Positions 22,183 through 32,190 of a stretch of DNA of 64,000 nucleotides are shown here, in pieces. A program made the position numbers and the translations under genes. The notes below the pieces were generated by a model, which ran no database searches, was not told the origin of the DNA, and saw nothing but the letters and a program-made list of their open reading frames with translations. The number at the start of each line of letters is the position of its first letter. Positions within the stretch are counted from its first letter, which is position 1. Source of the DNA: Mytilisepta virgata (Eukaryota > Mollusca > Bivalvia > Mytilida > Mytilidae); the NCBI GenBank assembly GCA_028015205.1, contig CM051514.1:3782001-3846000 (forward strand). Reading direction: 5' to 3'.

Positions 22183-23719
22183 ATATTATAGTATAATATA
22201 TCATTTGATAGGGACAAAACAAGAACGTTGGAATTTGTTATTAACTTGGTTTAAATACATGCTATTTCTTTTTCTAAATTTACTTATTTCCCTCTCATAA
22301 TTTGTATATGTATGGCATATTTGTAAACATTTTTTTTTATCAAAACATGTACATGTATAATGTCATTTTATTGTAACAGAAATGGAAAGCCATTATTAAT
22401 AACGTCTGACAGTTTTATTTTTTTAATTTCAAATACATTTTGAATATCACTGAAAAATACGAAATCTTCATCTAGCTACAGAATAAATGTGGAAGACCTC
22501 AAGATAATTTAATCTTATTACAGTCAGTATTGGCTAAAAATGAAGTTAGCTTACTGTATATTATTTAAAAAATGAATCGAATGTACCATCTCCGGGGTAA
22601 CAATCTTTGACATAGGGACTGCTTAAACAACACCGACAACAACCCCCCCCCCCCCCCCCCACCCCACCCAACAAAAAAAAACTATATGAACACCATATTC
22701 TGACTATTATAATCCATCATAAAACCTACCATGTTTGTCACTGGATATTATTAAGGTTGTTGTTTTTCTGTAAATCACTTTAAAAAATATGTATTGCAGA
22801 TGCTGCACACATACCTGTAAAAAAAATATTTGTCTCAATCTTGACTACTTCCCCTTACTTCATCATTATTTATATATTAATATGTAATAAATATTTCCTT
22901 TAGTGTTAGGAATTTTCTCTGTTATACAAAAAAAAAGAAAATTACGCAAAAATGTGTGTGTAAGGCATCTATCAAGTTTTTCTTTTCACTTGAGTAGTAA
23001 AAATTATCTAAGCATTGCTGGAAAAAAAATTCTGCTTTTCTGACTTAAACTTGTTGAAAAAATATCATGAAACAATCTTTATCACTTTCTTCAATCACAC
23101 TTAGTCAATAACTATACATTTTGCAAACGATACCTTTTACATAGAATAACTTGGACAAGTACTTTATTTTATTTCTAAATTTCTATATTTATATATTTTT
23201 AACCGAATTATCAGTAAGTTTCAGATTTTCCTTACAAAAATATCTACTTCCTCGATGAGCAAAAGGATCCAAATTAACGTAAAAACAGTGCAAGATTATC
23301 GACAATCAAATGAAAAGTGGTATACGACTACCCCCCCCCCCTTTTTTTTTAAACTTAAGTACTTAATTTATATACAACTTACCATTTTATCATATTCTCC
23401 CACTCATTTAGACTGCAAACTGTACATGTATACATCTTCATTTTTCACGAATTGCACAATTGTTTAAATTGATTATAAAAATCATAACATTATCTCCAAT
23501 ATAAAAACAATAATATATTAACAACTGAACTTAGTAATTTTAAGTAAAAGGTGAAAGTGAATAAATCAGAGAATGTAAGGTCAAGACATATTACTGTATC
23601 TGTGATATATAATTCTGATAAGGATTAAGCATGCAGTGCCTGTATCAGCAGGTGATGACATATTTACAACTTTATAATTAATGAAAACAAATAGAACTGG
23701 ATAGTTACAACCCACTAAA
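22183..23719. other. AT-rich spacer with poly-C tracts
   Basis: This is the upstream region of ORF A. Homopolymeric C runs occur near 22645-22660 and 23330-23341. I see no supported exon. Confidence 0.45.
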
Positions 23720-23960
23720 ATAAACTATAGGACTTTGTCTATGGAGTATGTATGTTATTCTGGTCAAATTGAAAATGAAAAACATTTTCTTTTCCATTGT
23801 GAAAAATACTCAACTAAAAGGGCCATATTTTACCAAAAAGTTTCAAATACATGTATAGTCGATGATCCTACAAAATTTGAAAAAAAAATGAAAATAATAT
23901 AATCTATTTATTAAATAACAATTCATATACAATCCTAAGATTGACTTCCTCTTTCATTTC
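23720..23960 (+). pseudogene. LINE pol C-terminal remnant
   Basis: The plus strand encodes 'GQIENEKHFLFHCEKYSTKR', the distal half of the LINE zinc motif (H-x4-C), followed by 'AIFYQKVSNTCIVDD'. An A/T-rich 3' end follows. Only about 80 codons remain. Confidence 0.6.
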
Positions 23961-24020
23961 ATACAGTTTGAACCTGCGTAAAGCTGAGCAAACTCTATAG
24001 AGTTGTCAATATGTCTTTAA

Positions 24021-24292
24021 GGTGGTACATAACACTACAGGGAGATAACTCTGTAAAATCAGCTAAACGTTTTAATAACGTTGTGTTGTTAAGGGAATAT
24101 TAAGCTTTTCAATGATCAATATTAGTGTTTGTCAAACTGCTATACAATCAGTGTAATTTTTCTGATGAATTGGTTGGTTCAAATGTTTTGAAATTTTAAA
24201 ATTTTGTCAATAGGTCAAAGTAAATACTTTGTCAAAATTTTTTGAAAATTAAACGAGCCAAATTAATTTTAGTGAAAGTGTTGGGTACCACC
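24021..24292. mobile_element. TTAA-flanked MITE with terminal inverted repeats
   Basis: The left end GGTGGTACATAACAC and right end GTGTTGGGTACCACC are inverted and flanked on both sides by TTAA. The 272-bp element has no open frame. The TTAA target fits a piggyBac-type origin, but the family is not identified. Confidence 0.7.
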
Positions 24293-24296
24293 TTAA

Positions 24297-24400
24297 TTCA
24301 TAGTCATTGTTTATAATATTACATATCAAATTATATAGTCATTGTTTATAATATTACATATCAATATACATTGTAGTCATTGTTTACAACACTTATTATG
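24297..24400. repeat. Short tandem repeat, three copies
   Basis: TAGTCATTGTTTATAATATT followed by ACATATCAA is repeated near 24302, 24337 and, with changes, 24375. Confidence 0.8.
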
Positions 24401-24714
24401 TATGATCTATTATGTAATTAATATGCCATGAGCCTTAAGCATTTATTGTTGATGATCGAATTTGTGCTAATAAAATATTTGTATTGTATCATGTATGTTT
24501 ATAAAACTTGAAGTGACATCCAAAAAAACACCACATCATGGCACATGCAAACATAACAAGTCAATAAGAACGAAATATGAAAACATCTTCACTATTAATA
24601 TACTACTAACATTTTACATCCGTATGACAGGTAGACAATCTACAAGTTTACTTAATACTTTTATCTTCTATGCTTGTTGATTCGCTTCCGACTTGAGGGG
24701 AATAACTAAAAATA

Positions 24715-25035
24715 GATTTAAAGGATCCAAGTAAACTCGCCCCACATTCGACTCGCCCTTACGATTTTATCAACTAGACCCCAATTTCGAGAAAACTCGC
24801 TTCTCCACACCATTTTGAAATACCACTTCAAACTCACCCAATCGGAAATTGGTCAACTCTTTTGAAATGTGGACAACTCCATGCTGTGGTACCTGGACTC
24901 ATCGGACATTACCATGGGACAACTCGTCCCGTTTGGTCTGTCTCATCGGACAACTCGTGTCATGCCGTGCTCGGATTGTCACACGGAAAACTCGTCCAGT
25001 ACTGGAATCGTCATGTAAATCAGGAAATCAGATTA
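24715..25035. repeat. GC-richer block with recurring AACTCG motif
   Basis: AACTCG or a close variant occurs about ten times in 320 bp, often as CATCGGACAACTCGT. The block is clearly less AT-rich than its surroundings. It may be an old satellite. Small open frames here look fortuitous. Confidence 0.45.
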
Positions 25036-25279
25036 TTTAACGCCAGTGTTCAAGTCTGGGAATTCGAGTGAGAGGAATTGCTATAACATGTATAATCAGT
25101 TATGTTGCAAAATTATTTAACACTTTGTTGAATAATAGATTATAGATGCTTATTTAACGGAAAATTCGATAATCAGCAAAACTCAAATCGGGTTTGAGAA
25201 TAAAAACAAGAACTGTAGTTCATATGTTTGTTTTAAGAACGCTTATAGAAAAATATACTAAATTCAACAAATATCTATA

Positions 25280-26925
25280 TATACTTTGTTTTTTATTGAT
25301 TTTCATAAGGCATTGTTGTTGAAATTAAGAATATTAAATATTGGTGATTTATTTTATTATACTATCAAAGACATGTACAAAACGACTACGGCAAGAAGAT
25401 GTACTGACCCCAATTTATTTAAAATATTTATTAATGATTTGCCAGAAATATTCTACCAAGCATGTGACTCAGTGGAAATTGGAAATTGTAATCTTAACTG
25501 TTTACTTTAAGCCGATGATGTGGTTTTGTTATCAGAATTTAAATCCGGTCTCCAAAATGTTTTAGATAAATTAGCTAGAATCTTATTGTAAGTATTAGTA
25601 TCTTGACGTAAATTTATCAAAAACAAGAGTATTGATATTTAACAAAGGTGGGAAAATAGTACATGAAAAGTTTTCATTAAATAACGTAGAAATCCAAAAT
25701 GTGCATAATTATATGTATCTTGGAATTGTTTTCTCCATTTCCGGCTCATTTATACAGTCATGCACACAAAGGTTTATATAATAAAGCTTCAAAAGCATTT
25801 TTCAAACTTATAAAATATTTTCGGCAACATTTCTCCTAGCATAAAAACAAGTTTACATATTTTTTTTATCATACTTTCAAACACATTTTATTGTATGGTT
25901 GTGAAATTTGGGGAATGTGTTCATCTTCTGTATCAATAAGAAATGAACGAGAATTCAGTAAGATCGAAGGTGACCAATTATGTGTCAAGTTTTACAAATA
26001 CATATTGGGGGTACATACCAAAAGTACGAATACTGCTGTGATGGGTGAACTTGGAAGAATTATCTTTTTATATCGATATTAGATATAGTTTTTTAAAGTT
26101 CGTGAAAAGAATAGCGGAACAGGATGAATCAAGCTTGTTGTACCAATCGATCTCTAACTACAAGTGAAGATATACATAACAATGGAAAGCAAAGTTGGTT
26201 TAGTAGCTTTGACTTTATATGAAACAACTTATGGTATCGTATTTGATCATCAAAAACTTGATTTAGATAAAATAAAGTTAACTCTAATTAAAAGGGCAAA
26301 GAAAAAATCGAAAAAAGATTTAATAGACAACGCTGTTGTGAAGAAAGGCAAACTTTGCACGAACTTTGATTTTAAGAACTATCTCAAAGCAGAACAATAT
26401 TTGTTTGACATAAAAGACCAAGAAATTAGAAAATGCCTTACGAGATTTCCCGTTAGTGCCCATCAGCTTGAAATCGAAAAGGGGAGATATAAAGGGATAG
26501 ATGCAGAAAATAGGTTATGTAAACTTTGTAGTAGTAAGGAGGTAGAGGATGAAGTTCACTTTCTCTTAAAATGTAAATTATACGAAACGGAACGAGCGAT
26601 ATTTCTTAATAAAATATATGCAAAATATACAAATATTCAACATCTTTCGGATAACAACTTATTTATACGGTTGATGACATGTGAAGATCCCATTTTAATA
26701 AATAATTTGGGAGAATTTTTGTTTAAATCTTTTGAAATACGACAGAAAGTTGTACTTAATTGATTCAATATATCTCTGTTTTGTTTGTATATTTTATTGA
26801 TAATAACTTATATATGTATTTATTTTCCTTAGAAAAATAATATTGATCTATTGTAATAATTCACAATTTACATGTATTATATATACACATGGTCTTAATG
26901 GCCCCAAATTGGATAATAAATTATT
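25280..26925 (+). mobile_element. 5'-truncated LINE with 3' microsatellite tail
   Basis: In order on the plus strand: 'FFIDFHKALLLKL' (RT block 2-3), 'FKIFINDLPEIF', 'ADDVVLLSEFKSGLQNVLDK' (the catalytic A-D-D box, split from the preceding block by a stop), 'NLSKTRVLIFNKGGK', 'HNYMYLGIVF', and the C-terminal frame 26164-26763. Several stops and frameshifts separate the blocks. It ends with ATAAATTATTCTATTCTATT, running into a pentanucleotide array. Confidence 0.75.
26164..26763 (+). pseudogene. LINE pol C-terminal domain (199-codon frame)
   Basis: This is the longest intact part of the LINE at 25280-26925. It contains 'NRLCKLCSSKEVEDEVHFLL' followed by KCKLYETER, the C-x2-C-x8-H-x4-C zinc-binding motif found after the RT domain. 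The upstream RT part is broken, so this is not a functional gene. Confidence 0.75.
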
Positions 26926-27152
26926 CTATTCTATTCTATTCTAGACTAGACTAGACTAGACTAGACTAGACTAGACTAGACTAGAGTAGTTAGACTATAT
27001 TCTATTCTATTCTAGACTAGACTAGACTAGAGTAGTTGGACTATATTCTATTCTATTCTATTCTAGACTAGACTAGACTAGACTAGACTAGACTATATTC
27101 TATTCTATTCTATACTAGACTAGACTAGACTAGACTAGACTAGACTAGACTA
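26926..27152. repeat. Pentanucleotide compound satellite
   Basis: Blocks of (TTCTA)n alternate with blocks of (GACTA)n in at least three cycles. The array begins exactly at the LINE 3' end. Confidence 0.95.
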
Positions 27153-27689
27153 TTGTGTAGTCCATCTGATCCCATCTTATAGGACAAACCGGCCTGTATT
27201 CTGATCGGTACACAGAACTACTCGGCACGTATAATTGTACAACTCGACTGGCAACAGGGCCGTAAATTGGCCTTATAATGGAAGAGAAAGTACAGCAGGA
27301 GCGGATGCCCCACCGACCCCAAGACAATGGGGAGATCTGATCAATGAACAACTGGTGTCCGCTGTGCAACAACTTCTATTATAAGGAATTTAAAAGACAG
27401 CTAGGTCAAAAAGAATTAAGTAAATTTATTAAAATTCAAATTCTAATTCAAATTGTTCAAAAAGCAAGTAAAGATTTAAAATCCAAAACAGTACACATAC
27501 AATTTTATTATGTTATATTGGAGTGTGGGTGTCGCATGCGAAGCAGGATATGCTTACCCTTCCGTAGCACCTGATATCACTCCAAGTTTTTTGTTGGAGT
27601 TCGTATTGCCAATGCTTTAGTTTTCAATGTTCTTTGTTCGTATGTCTCTCTCTTTGTCTGTTTGTTTGCCAGTCGTGTTTGTTTTTGTT
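27153..27689. repeat. Spacer with dispersed repeat
   Basis: About 27525-27640 matches the repeat that interrupts the 26-bp array near 43063-43264 ('gcttacccttccgtagcacc', 'ttttttgttggagttcgt'). The rest is unassigned. Confidence 0.5.
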
Positions 27690-27861
27690 TTGGTTTGACA
27701 CAGTCTCGATCGTTCGGGTATTGTTCCTACCGAAGGTCGGTGGTTCTCTCCGGGTACTCCGGCTTCCTCCACCAATAAAAACTGGGCGCCGCGAAATACC
27801 CAAATGTGCTAAAAACGGCGTAAAACCCCAACTAAACAAACAAACAAACAAACAAACAAAC
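27690..27861 (+). mobile_element. SINE body (central domain and tail)
   Basis: 'ggtggttctctccgggtact', 'ccggcttcctccaccaataa', 'aaactgggcgccgcgaaata' and 'aaaacggcgtaaaaccccaa' match, in opposite orientation, the body of the full SINE at 62391-62654. An (AAAC)n tail ends it. The tRNA-like head is absent. Confidence 0.8.
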
Positions 27862-27864
27862 AGC

Positions 27865-28350
27865 AGTGGTTTTGTTTGGCGCATCTGGAAAATTTTTAAA
27901 AGAAAATACCAAAGTTTTCAATTTTTCTCTGCGATCGAAAGTCAGATGTGCAAGTTTAGGACGAAAACCCACAACAAATGGTCCGGTAATTAAATCTGAC
28001 TTCAAATAAATACGATGGAGGGGAACATCGATACAACCTAACTCCACACCTTGTAACAAAACGGAGGCACAAACGGACGTCTCCTTGGATAAAGGCAACA
28101 CACCTTCTAAAAACAAAGTCTGAGAAGCTCCAGTGTCCCGTAAAATCTTAATAAGCTGCGGAATGTATTATCAACAATAGAAACAAACCATCAGACATAA
28201 AGGGTTTATAATCCTCCATTTAATCACCAAAACTGGACATCACAACTTATTGGTAACAAGGGGTGTCGTACAAGCACTGGACTTGGGCTTATTATCTCTT
28301 TCATTCTTCTTCTGTAGTCTAAAACAATTAGCCATCAGGTGACCATCTTT
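27865..28350 (-). pseudogene. Gypsy-type LTR retrotransposon gag/protease fragment
   Basis: The minus strand reads a zinc-knuckle end ('KKDGHLMANCFRLQ'), a broken linker, then 'ILRDTGASQTLFLEGVL', the retropepsin active site (D-T-G-A), and 'DLITGPFVVGFRP' of the protease flap region. Stops lie between the knuckle and the protease. The fragment is cut by a SINE on one side and a fold-back element on the other. No RT, integrase or LTR was found. Confidence 0.7.
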
Positions 28351-28356
28351 TTTATT

Positions 28357-28516
28357 GTAGGTCTGTATCGTACTCTTACTCTAATCGGTCAGTACCCCAC
28401 ATCGGTGGATCACCTAAGCAAGCGTGACTGTTTGCCTCATGTTTTTCACGCTTGCACCAGTGAACCACCGACGTGGGGTATTGATCGTTTAGAGTAAGAG
28501 TATGATAAAGACCTAC
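28357..28516. mobile_element. 160-bp fold-back element
   Basis: The arms GTAGGTCTGTATCGTACTCT and its inverted partner ending AGACCTAC pair over roughly 60 bp with few mismatches. The loop is about 35 bp. Confidence 0.85.
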
Positions 28517-28895
28517 GATAAGGGTTAGAGGCAGGACTAGGGTTAGGGTTAGAGTTAGGGTTAGGATTAGGGTTAGAAATAGGGTTAGGGTTAGAGTTAG
28601 GGTTGGTGTTAGGGTTAGAGTTAGAGTTGGGGTTAGGGCTCGAGTTAGGGTTATGGTTAGGACTGAAATCCGTACACGTTCGTTCCCGTCCGGAAAGACT
28701 CTGAAATCACTACCTTGTGCTTATTGTAAGGGTTAGAGGCAGGACTAAGATTAGGGTTAGAGTTAGGGTTAGGGTTAGAACTAGGGTTAGGGTTAGAGTT
28801 AGGGTTGGGTTTAGGACTCGAATTAGGGTTATGGTTAGGACTGAAATCCGTAAACGTTCGTTCCCATCCGGAAAAACTCTGAAATTTTCGCTTCA
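28517..28895 (+). repeat. TTAGGG-like interstitial repeats in a two-copy unit
   Basis: Runs of GGGTTAGGGTTAGAGTTAGG with variants (GAGTTA, GGATTA) form two blocks. Each is followed by the same 'ggactgaaatccgta' and 'acgttcgttcccgtccggaa' segment, giving a duplicated unit of roughly 210 bp. The hexamer equals the metazoan telomere repeat. Confidence 0.9.
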
Positions 28896-29230
28896 TTAGG
28901 GTGCTTTCTTTCAGGTCCGCGTTACTTGGGCGCAGCAATCTTTGATGTCCATCGTACCATCAACGAGACCAAGAGGTAAGAATCCCATCTTCTCCTCGGC
29001 ACATCACCAACAACAACGAACAGCAACAAGCAGCAGCAGCAGCAAAAAAAAACCGAAATGAGCACGAGAGCATGGTGCTAAGCAGCGATGAGCAGGAGAG
29101 TACAGTACAGAGCAAGAGAAGAGCAGCGATGAGCAGCAAACAACAATCACGAGCAGCGAACCGTGTGGTATGAATGAATAGACAAAAAACAATCTTCGTC
29201 ACTATAACGCCAATTGAAAGCTTTTAACGA
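28896..29230. repeat. Left flanking repeat block of the zinc-finger cassette
   Basis: It contains 'gggtgctttctttcaggtcc', 'gcgcagcaatctttgat', CAGCAACAAGCAGCAGC, 'aaaaccgaaatgagcacg' and several 'gcagcgatgagcag' motifs. The same motifs recur at 30495-31160. Confidence 0.7.
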
Positions 29231-29247
29231 AAATATAATCAGAGGTT

Positions 29248-29673
29248 TTGTTTAATTTCGTCAGTTGTTTGAAGACCGTCAAACAACACACGCGTATCAA
29301 TGTTCCTGCTAGATATTTAATACCTGTCGCTCTTCCTAACACCAAAGCAAAACCAGAAATGAAAAGGAAAATACTTCCAACCAAAGTGAAGAGAACCAAA
29401 CGGCTGGACAACACAAGTGGAGGACCCAGCAAAGTGGATCCAAACAAGCAATGCACAAAGTGTCAAATGAACAAGAGCTTTGCGGAATTCTACAAAAACA
29501 TGAATATCTGCAAGGGGTGTAGAAGTATTGACACCGAGTGTACAAGACTTAATAGAGACCTCATCAGAAAAGTGAAATCTGAACTGCAACAATCTCGAAA
29601 TGAATACTTTGCCAAACGTTTGTGTATGAATCAACAAGCCGTTGAGGAACCTGTATCTAATATAAGCACTTGA
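29248..29673 (+). CDS. Small basic zinc-ribbon protein of a putative mobile cassette
   Basis: This is a 141-codon frame. Residues about 68-92 hold 'QCTKCQMNKSFAEFYKN', then 'ICKGC', a C-x2-C-x15-C-x2-C zinc ribbon. It resembles the ribbon found ahead of HNH domains in phage and homing-type proteins ('K-x-C-x2-C-x3-K-x3-F'). No HNH motif follows. The N-terminal half is Lys/Arg-rich, fitting nucleic-acid binding. Function is not assigned. It lies upstream of a C2H2 frame on the same strand, between two related repeat blocks, so it is more likely element-borne than host. Start choice is uncertain. Confidence 0.4.
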   Translation: MFNFVSCLKTVKQHTRINVPARYLIPVALPNTKAKPEMKRKILPTKVKRTKRLDNTSGGPSKVDPNKQCTKCQMNKSFAEFYKNMNICKGCRSIDTECTRLNRDLIRKVKSELQQSRNEYFAKRLCMNQQAVEEPVSNIST

Positions 29674-29726
29674 AGGACGACCGGAACTATTCTGCTATCG
29701 AATTCCAGGAAAGAAAGACGTCTTAA

Positions 29727-30288
29727 ATGTATACATGTGACATATGTGGATACCAGTCCAAGCGAAACTTCAACCTAGTGCGACACAAAAAGAATGCACA
29801 CGGTATGGAAGAAGATTCAACAGACTATAGTGATTCAGTCTCAGACACCACCACAGAAGCCGATAACGAGAAATCGGAACAAAGTAATGACCATGAGTCC
29901 AACGAAGACTCCGAAGAGCAACTCGAACAGTCTCCATGGGATGTCATTTTGAACAGAAAATTTCAAGTACATCAATCGGAATACTCAACTAGTCGAATCC
30001 GCAATGGAAGAAAACAAGGCACGCTTGGCAGCATATAGAGACATGCTTGACACATACAGAGACGAAATACGAAAGCATTACATCGGACTGACGTCCTGGC
30101 ATCAAGACATGAATAAAGACCCCGTACACAGAAAGATCAAGAAAACTGCCAAACGCTCGAGAGAAGAGGAAGACTACGAATCAAAAGAATCATGGAAATA
30201 TGCCGTAGAAAAACAAAAATATCTGCTTAACCGTGTATTGAACGACTACGACCCACCACCAGCTGAAGACAGCAATGACTTTATGTGA
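29727..30288 (+). pseudogene. C2H2 zinc-finger plus acidic-helical protein, frame-broken
   Basis: The first frame (29727-30038) starts 'MYTCDICGYQSKRNFNLVRH', a C-x2-C-x12-H-x4-H finger, followed by an acidic Ser/Glu/Asp stretch. The second frame (30004-30288) continues with charged helices: 'YRDEIRKHYIGLTSWHQDMN', 'DPVHRKIKKTAKRSREEED', 'AVEKQKYLLNRVL'. The second frame is shifted by +1 and is open upstream of its ATG through the end of the first, so one original gene with a single frame break is likely. Similar finger-plus-helix proteins are, as far as I recall, common in aquatic invertebrate genomes. I cannot name the family. A DNA-binding element protein is the best guess. Confidence 0.45.
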
Positions 30289-30369
30289 CGGAGGAATTGG
30301 AACATATTACAAAGAAAAACAAAAAACATATAACAAAAATGGGAAGGAGGGTAATGTAGCCTATATATG

Positions 30370-30500
30370 TTTATACATATATATAGCCAGTCACAAGCCT
30401 GGACAAATGCAGAGTGGCCTTAAAAAATTGATTAGGATTAATGCAGCCTATCTTATGATAGCCAGTCACAAGCCTGGATAAATGCAGAGTGGCCTTTCAA
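30370..30500. repeat. Direct repeat pair downstream of the zinc-finger cassette
   Basis: 'atagccagtcacaagcctgg' followed by 'aaatgcagagtggcctt' occurs twice, near 30379 and 30458. Confidence 0.85.
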
Positions 30501-31160
30501 ATGACCTGGATGTAAGGGTGCTCTCGCGCAGATCCAATCTTTGACTAACGACAATCGACCACCACTAGCAACAGCAGCCCCAAAACCGAAATGAGCACGC
30601 GAGTAAGGTCATGAGTAGCGATGAACAGCAAAGAGCAAGAGTAAAACAGCGATGAGCAAGAGAGGAACAGCAACAAGCAGCAGGAGCAACAGCAGCACCG
30701 AAAACAGCGACAAGTAGCCCAAAAAACCGAAATGAACACGCAAGTAAGGTCATGAGTAGCGATGAACAGCAGAGACCAAGAGAAAAACAGCGATGAGCAA
30801 GAGAAGAGCAGGATGACGAACAGCAACAAGCAGCAGGAGCAACAGCAACATCAAAAACAGTGACAAGTAGCCCCAAAAAATTGAAATGAGCACGCGAGTA
30901 AGGTCATGATTATCGATGAGCAGCAAAGAGCAAGAGAAAAACAGCGATGAGCAGCAAAGAGCAAGAGAAAAACAGTGATGAGCAGCGAAGAGCACGAGAA
31001 AAACAGCGATGAGCAAGAGAAGAGCAAGAGAAAAACAGCGATGAACAGCAAAGAGCAAGAGAAAAACAGCGATGAACAGCAAAGAGCAAGAGAAAAACAG
31101 CGACGAGGAACAGCAACAAGCACCAGGAGCAGCAGCAGCAGCAATAACACAGCACGCCTA
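30495..31160. repeat. Right flanking repeat block of the zinc-finger cassette
   Basis: It starts 'agggtgctctcgcgcagatc' and repeats AAACCGAAATGAGCACGCGA and 'agcgatgagcagcaaagagc' many times in units of about 30 and about 150 bp. It shares motifs in direct orientation with 28896-29170. The long minus-strand Leu/Cys/Ser-rich frames here are products of the low-complexity array. Confidence 0.8.
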
Positions 31161-31214
31161 TGCTCGCAATCATAAAATCGATTAGTAAGCCCGGTCTTGC
31201 AATTATTTACTTCC

Positions 31215-31572
31215 TAGATGACTATTTTTATCTACAGCAAGGTTTAAGAATCACACCGCCACCTGGCGTTAATTCGGTTATTGGCTGTTTGACGTTGACA
31301 TCGATCGATGTTTATTTGTCCGTTGATTTTATTTTAGGCTGTTCGTTTAACATCGATGTTTTTGAATCGGAGTCTGTTGATTTTTTTAGCTGTTAGTTTT
31401 GCATTGGAGTCTGTTGATTTAATTTTAAGCTGTTCGTTTAACATCGATGTTCATTAGTTTTGCATTGGAGTCTGTTGATTTAATTTTAAGCTGTTCGTTT
31501 AATATCGATGTTCATTAGTTTTGCATTTGGTTTAAGCTGTTAATTTTGTTTTGACGTCTTTTTACCCCTTTC
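31215..31572. repeat. About 66-bp tandem repeat, four degenerate copies
   Basis: The unit is 'gttcgtttaacatcgatgtt', 'cattagttttgcattggagt', then 'ctgttgatttaattttaagc'. Copies begin near 31339, 31430 and 31494, with a partial one earlier. Confidence 0.85.
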
Positions 31573-32190
31573 GTCGCCCATAATATAGCAATTGTCTCCG
31601 CCCGTCCGTCCGTCACACTTTCTTGTGACATCAACTCCCCTCTCAGTTTTGGGTTAAGCAATTTAATTTATACATAAAATGGATGCTTACTACTGGTAGA
31701 TGGGCAATAGGGTTTTAAAATTTTGATTTTCTAAACAATAGGCCGACAGGGGTCGTAAGTCGAAAATTTTGCATTTAAGCTTGTGACGTAAACTCGTTCT
31801 TTCACTTTTCAATTTGTGCATTTTATTTCTATACAATATTGCCATACAACATATGCAGATGCGCAATAAGGTTTTAGAGTTTCAATTTTCTAAAATTGGG
31901 GCCCTAATTGGTCGAATTTCGAAAATTGTGAATTTTTTTGTTAAGTAAACTCCTCTTTCATTTTTAAATTTTTACAGCCACAGGGATGAATTTTAAAAAA
32001 AATGATGACTTTAAACTTGTGTCCTAAATTTTTTTTCATTTTTCATGATTTGGTGATTTAATTTCTTCATAGAATGATTGCATAACATCTTTAAACTGGC
32101 AATAATGTTTAAGATTTTCGAATTTTGTTATGTACCCCAACTAAATGTGAGTGGTGCAAGGATCACAGTCGATTTCGACAGTACCTTTCT
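31573..32190 (+). mobile_element. Dispersed element, family R1, copy A
   Basis: It starts near 'atatagcaattgtctccgcc', GTCCGTCCGTC, and ends with the hairpin-like 'cagtcgatttcgacagtac'. The same beginning, middle ('gcaataaggttttagag') and end are found at 47949-48607. No coding frame. Confidence 0.65.

Noticed and set aside
27145..27574. Short frames on both strands with Trp/Cys residues
   Set aside because: They begin inside or beside the pentanucleotide satellite and have no recognisable domain.
28657..28938. Asn/Pro/Ser-rich and Arg/Val-rich frames
   Set aside because: They are translations of TTAGGG-type repeats.
30545..31173. Leu/Cys/Ser-rich minus-strand frames that look membrane-like
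   Set aside because: They are low-complexity translations of the AGC-rich tandem block. Overlapping frames give the same kind of peptide.
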